From NCBI GenBank assembly GCA_023391095.1, contig JAEWBN010000008.1, positions 1-40,746 of the forward strand: a stretch of DNA of 40,746 bases, written 5' to 3'. The notes under the pieces are model-generated. The model saw only the letters and a list, made by a program, of their open reading frames with translations. It made no database searches and was not told where the DNA came from. Positions 40,624 through 40,746 of the stretch are shown piece by piece. Both the position numbers and the translations under genes were made by a program. The stretch is from Pseudomonadota bacterium. GTDB lineage: Bacteria > Pseudomonadota > Alphaproteobacteria > Rhizobiales > Devosiaceae. Positions within the stretch are counted from its first letter, which is position 1. Each line of letters begins with the position of its first letter.

Positions 40624-40746
40624 CTGGACACCCGCAAAAACCCTTGGCGCCTTTGGTGCTGTCGTGATTCACTGACGATGCTTGATCATGGAGCATCGTC
40701 ATGGACCCACAGTCGCTGTTCAGCCTGAACGATCACCTTGAGGCGC
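40624..40746 (+). mobile_element. Left end of an IS5-family-type insertion sequence (partial)
   Basis: The sequence from about GGACACCCGCAAAAACCC onward precedes the start of a transposase. A CTAG-like site (CTAACTAGC) just before could be the target, as IS5 relatives often use YTAR/CTAG sites. The exact left boundary is uncertain by several bases, because the matching right end is outside the window. Near the gene GATGCTTGATCATGGAGCATC forms a hairpin overlapping the transposase leader. Confidence 0.55.
40701..40746 (+). CDS. IS5-family-type transposase, N-terminal fragment
   Basis: Fifteen codons from ATG 40701 run to the window edge: M-D-P-Q-S-L-F-S-L-N-D-H-L-E-A. This resembles the opening of alphaproteobacterial IS5-group transposases (x-L-F-x-L-x-D-R-L-E-A-L). 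The short length limits certainty. TCATGGAG with GGAG lies 8 bases before the ATG. Confidence 0.6.
   Translation, partial: MDPQSLFSLNDHLEA

Overview
The window is GC-rich chromosomal DNA from an alphaproteobacterium of the order Hyphomicrobiales. A Devosia-like member of the Devosiaceae fits best. This is inferred from protein families, gene order (uvrC/pgsA/moaD/moaE; lgt/midA/pgeF; rplY/pth), an alphaproteobacterial-type LexA box (GAAC-N7-GAAC), a CtrA-type box (TTAA-N7-TTAAC) and dispersed palindromic repeats. No rRNA, tRNA or CRISPR array was seen. Both ends lie inside insertion sequences: an IS3-type right end at 1-127 and the start of an IS5-type transposase at 40701-40746. The stretch therefore looks like an assembly contig that broke at repeated IS copies.

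Left accessory edge (1-2.3 kb): visibly more AT-rich than the core. It holds a two-gene minus-strand operon, an unrecognised ~272-aa protein coupled by an ATGA overlap to a UvrD-like helicase. Both are broken: the first by a frameshift, the second by the IS3 element, which removed everything after the first motor motifs.

Core (2.5-38.3 kb): mostly housekeeping genes. In order they are: uvrB with a long N-terminal extension and an SOS box; a DUF3597 protein; a membrane diguanylate cyclase; a spermidine-synthase-like methyltransferase-fold protein; an SH3-type secreted protein; hemH; a LysR/DUF1007-NicO metal-transport pair; a MarR-like regulator; a second SH3 secreted protein; an EamA transporter; an SDR-uvrC operon; a PNPOx-like protein; aroG preceded by a clear leader-peptide attenuator; pgsA-moaD-moaE; ilvE divergent from a PetP-like MarR regulator; proC; a YbjN protein; GNAT and ubiK; a large catalase; a PBP/L,D-transpeptidase pair divergent from a MarR-MFS efflux pair; lgt-midA-pgeF; prs; and rplY-pth.

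Right accessory edge (38.4-40.6 kb): an AT-richer single gene encodes a 667-aa protein. It joins an N-terminal GHKL (Hsp90/MORC-type) ATPase to a C-terminal segment with a PD-(D/E)XK-like signature, a plausible stand-alone defence or DNA-processing effector. It is followed immediately by the IS5-type element.

The most notable signals are the aromatic-amino-acid attenuator of aroG (peptide with F-Y-W-Y-F-S-F, a terminator and a mutually exclusive antiterminator), the GHKL-nuclease fusion, the decaying helicase operon, the SOS and CtrA boxes, a perfect MarR-type operator and a possible stop-codon interruption in the PNPOx-like gene.
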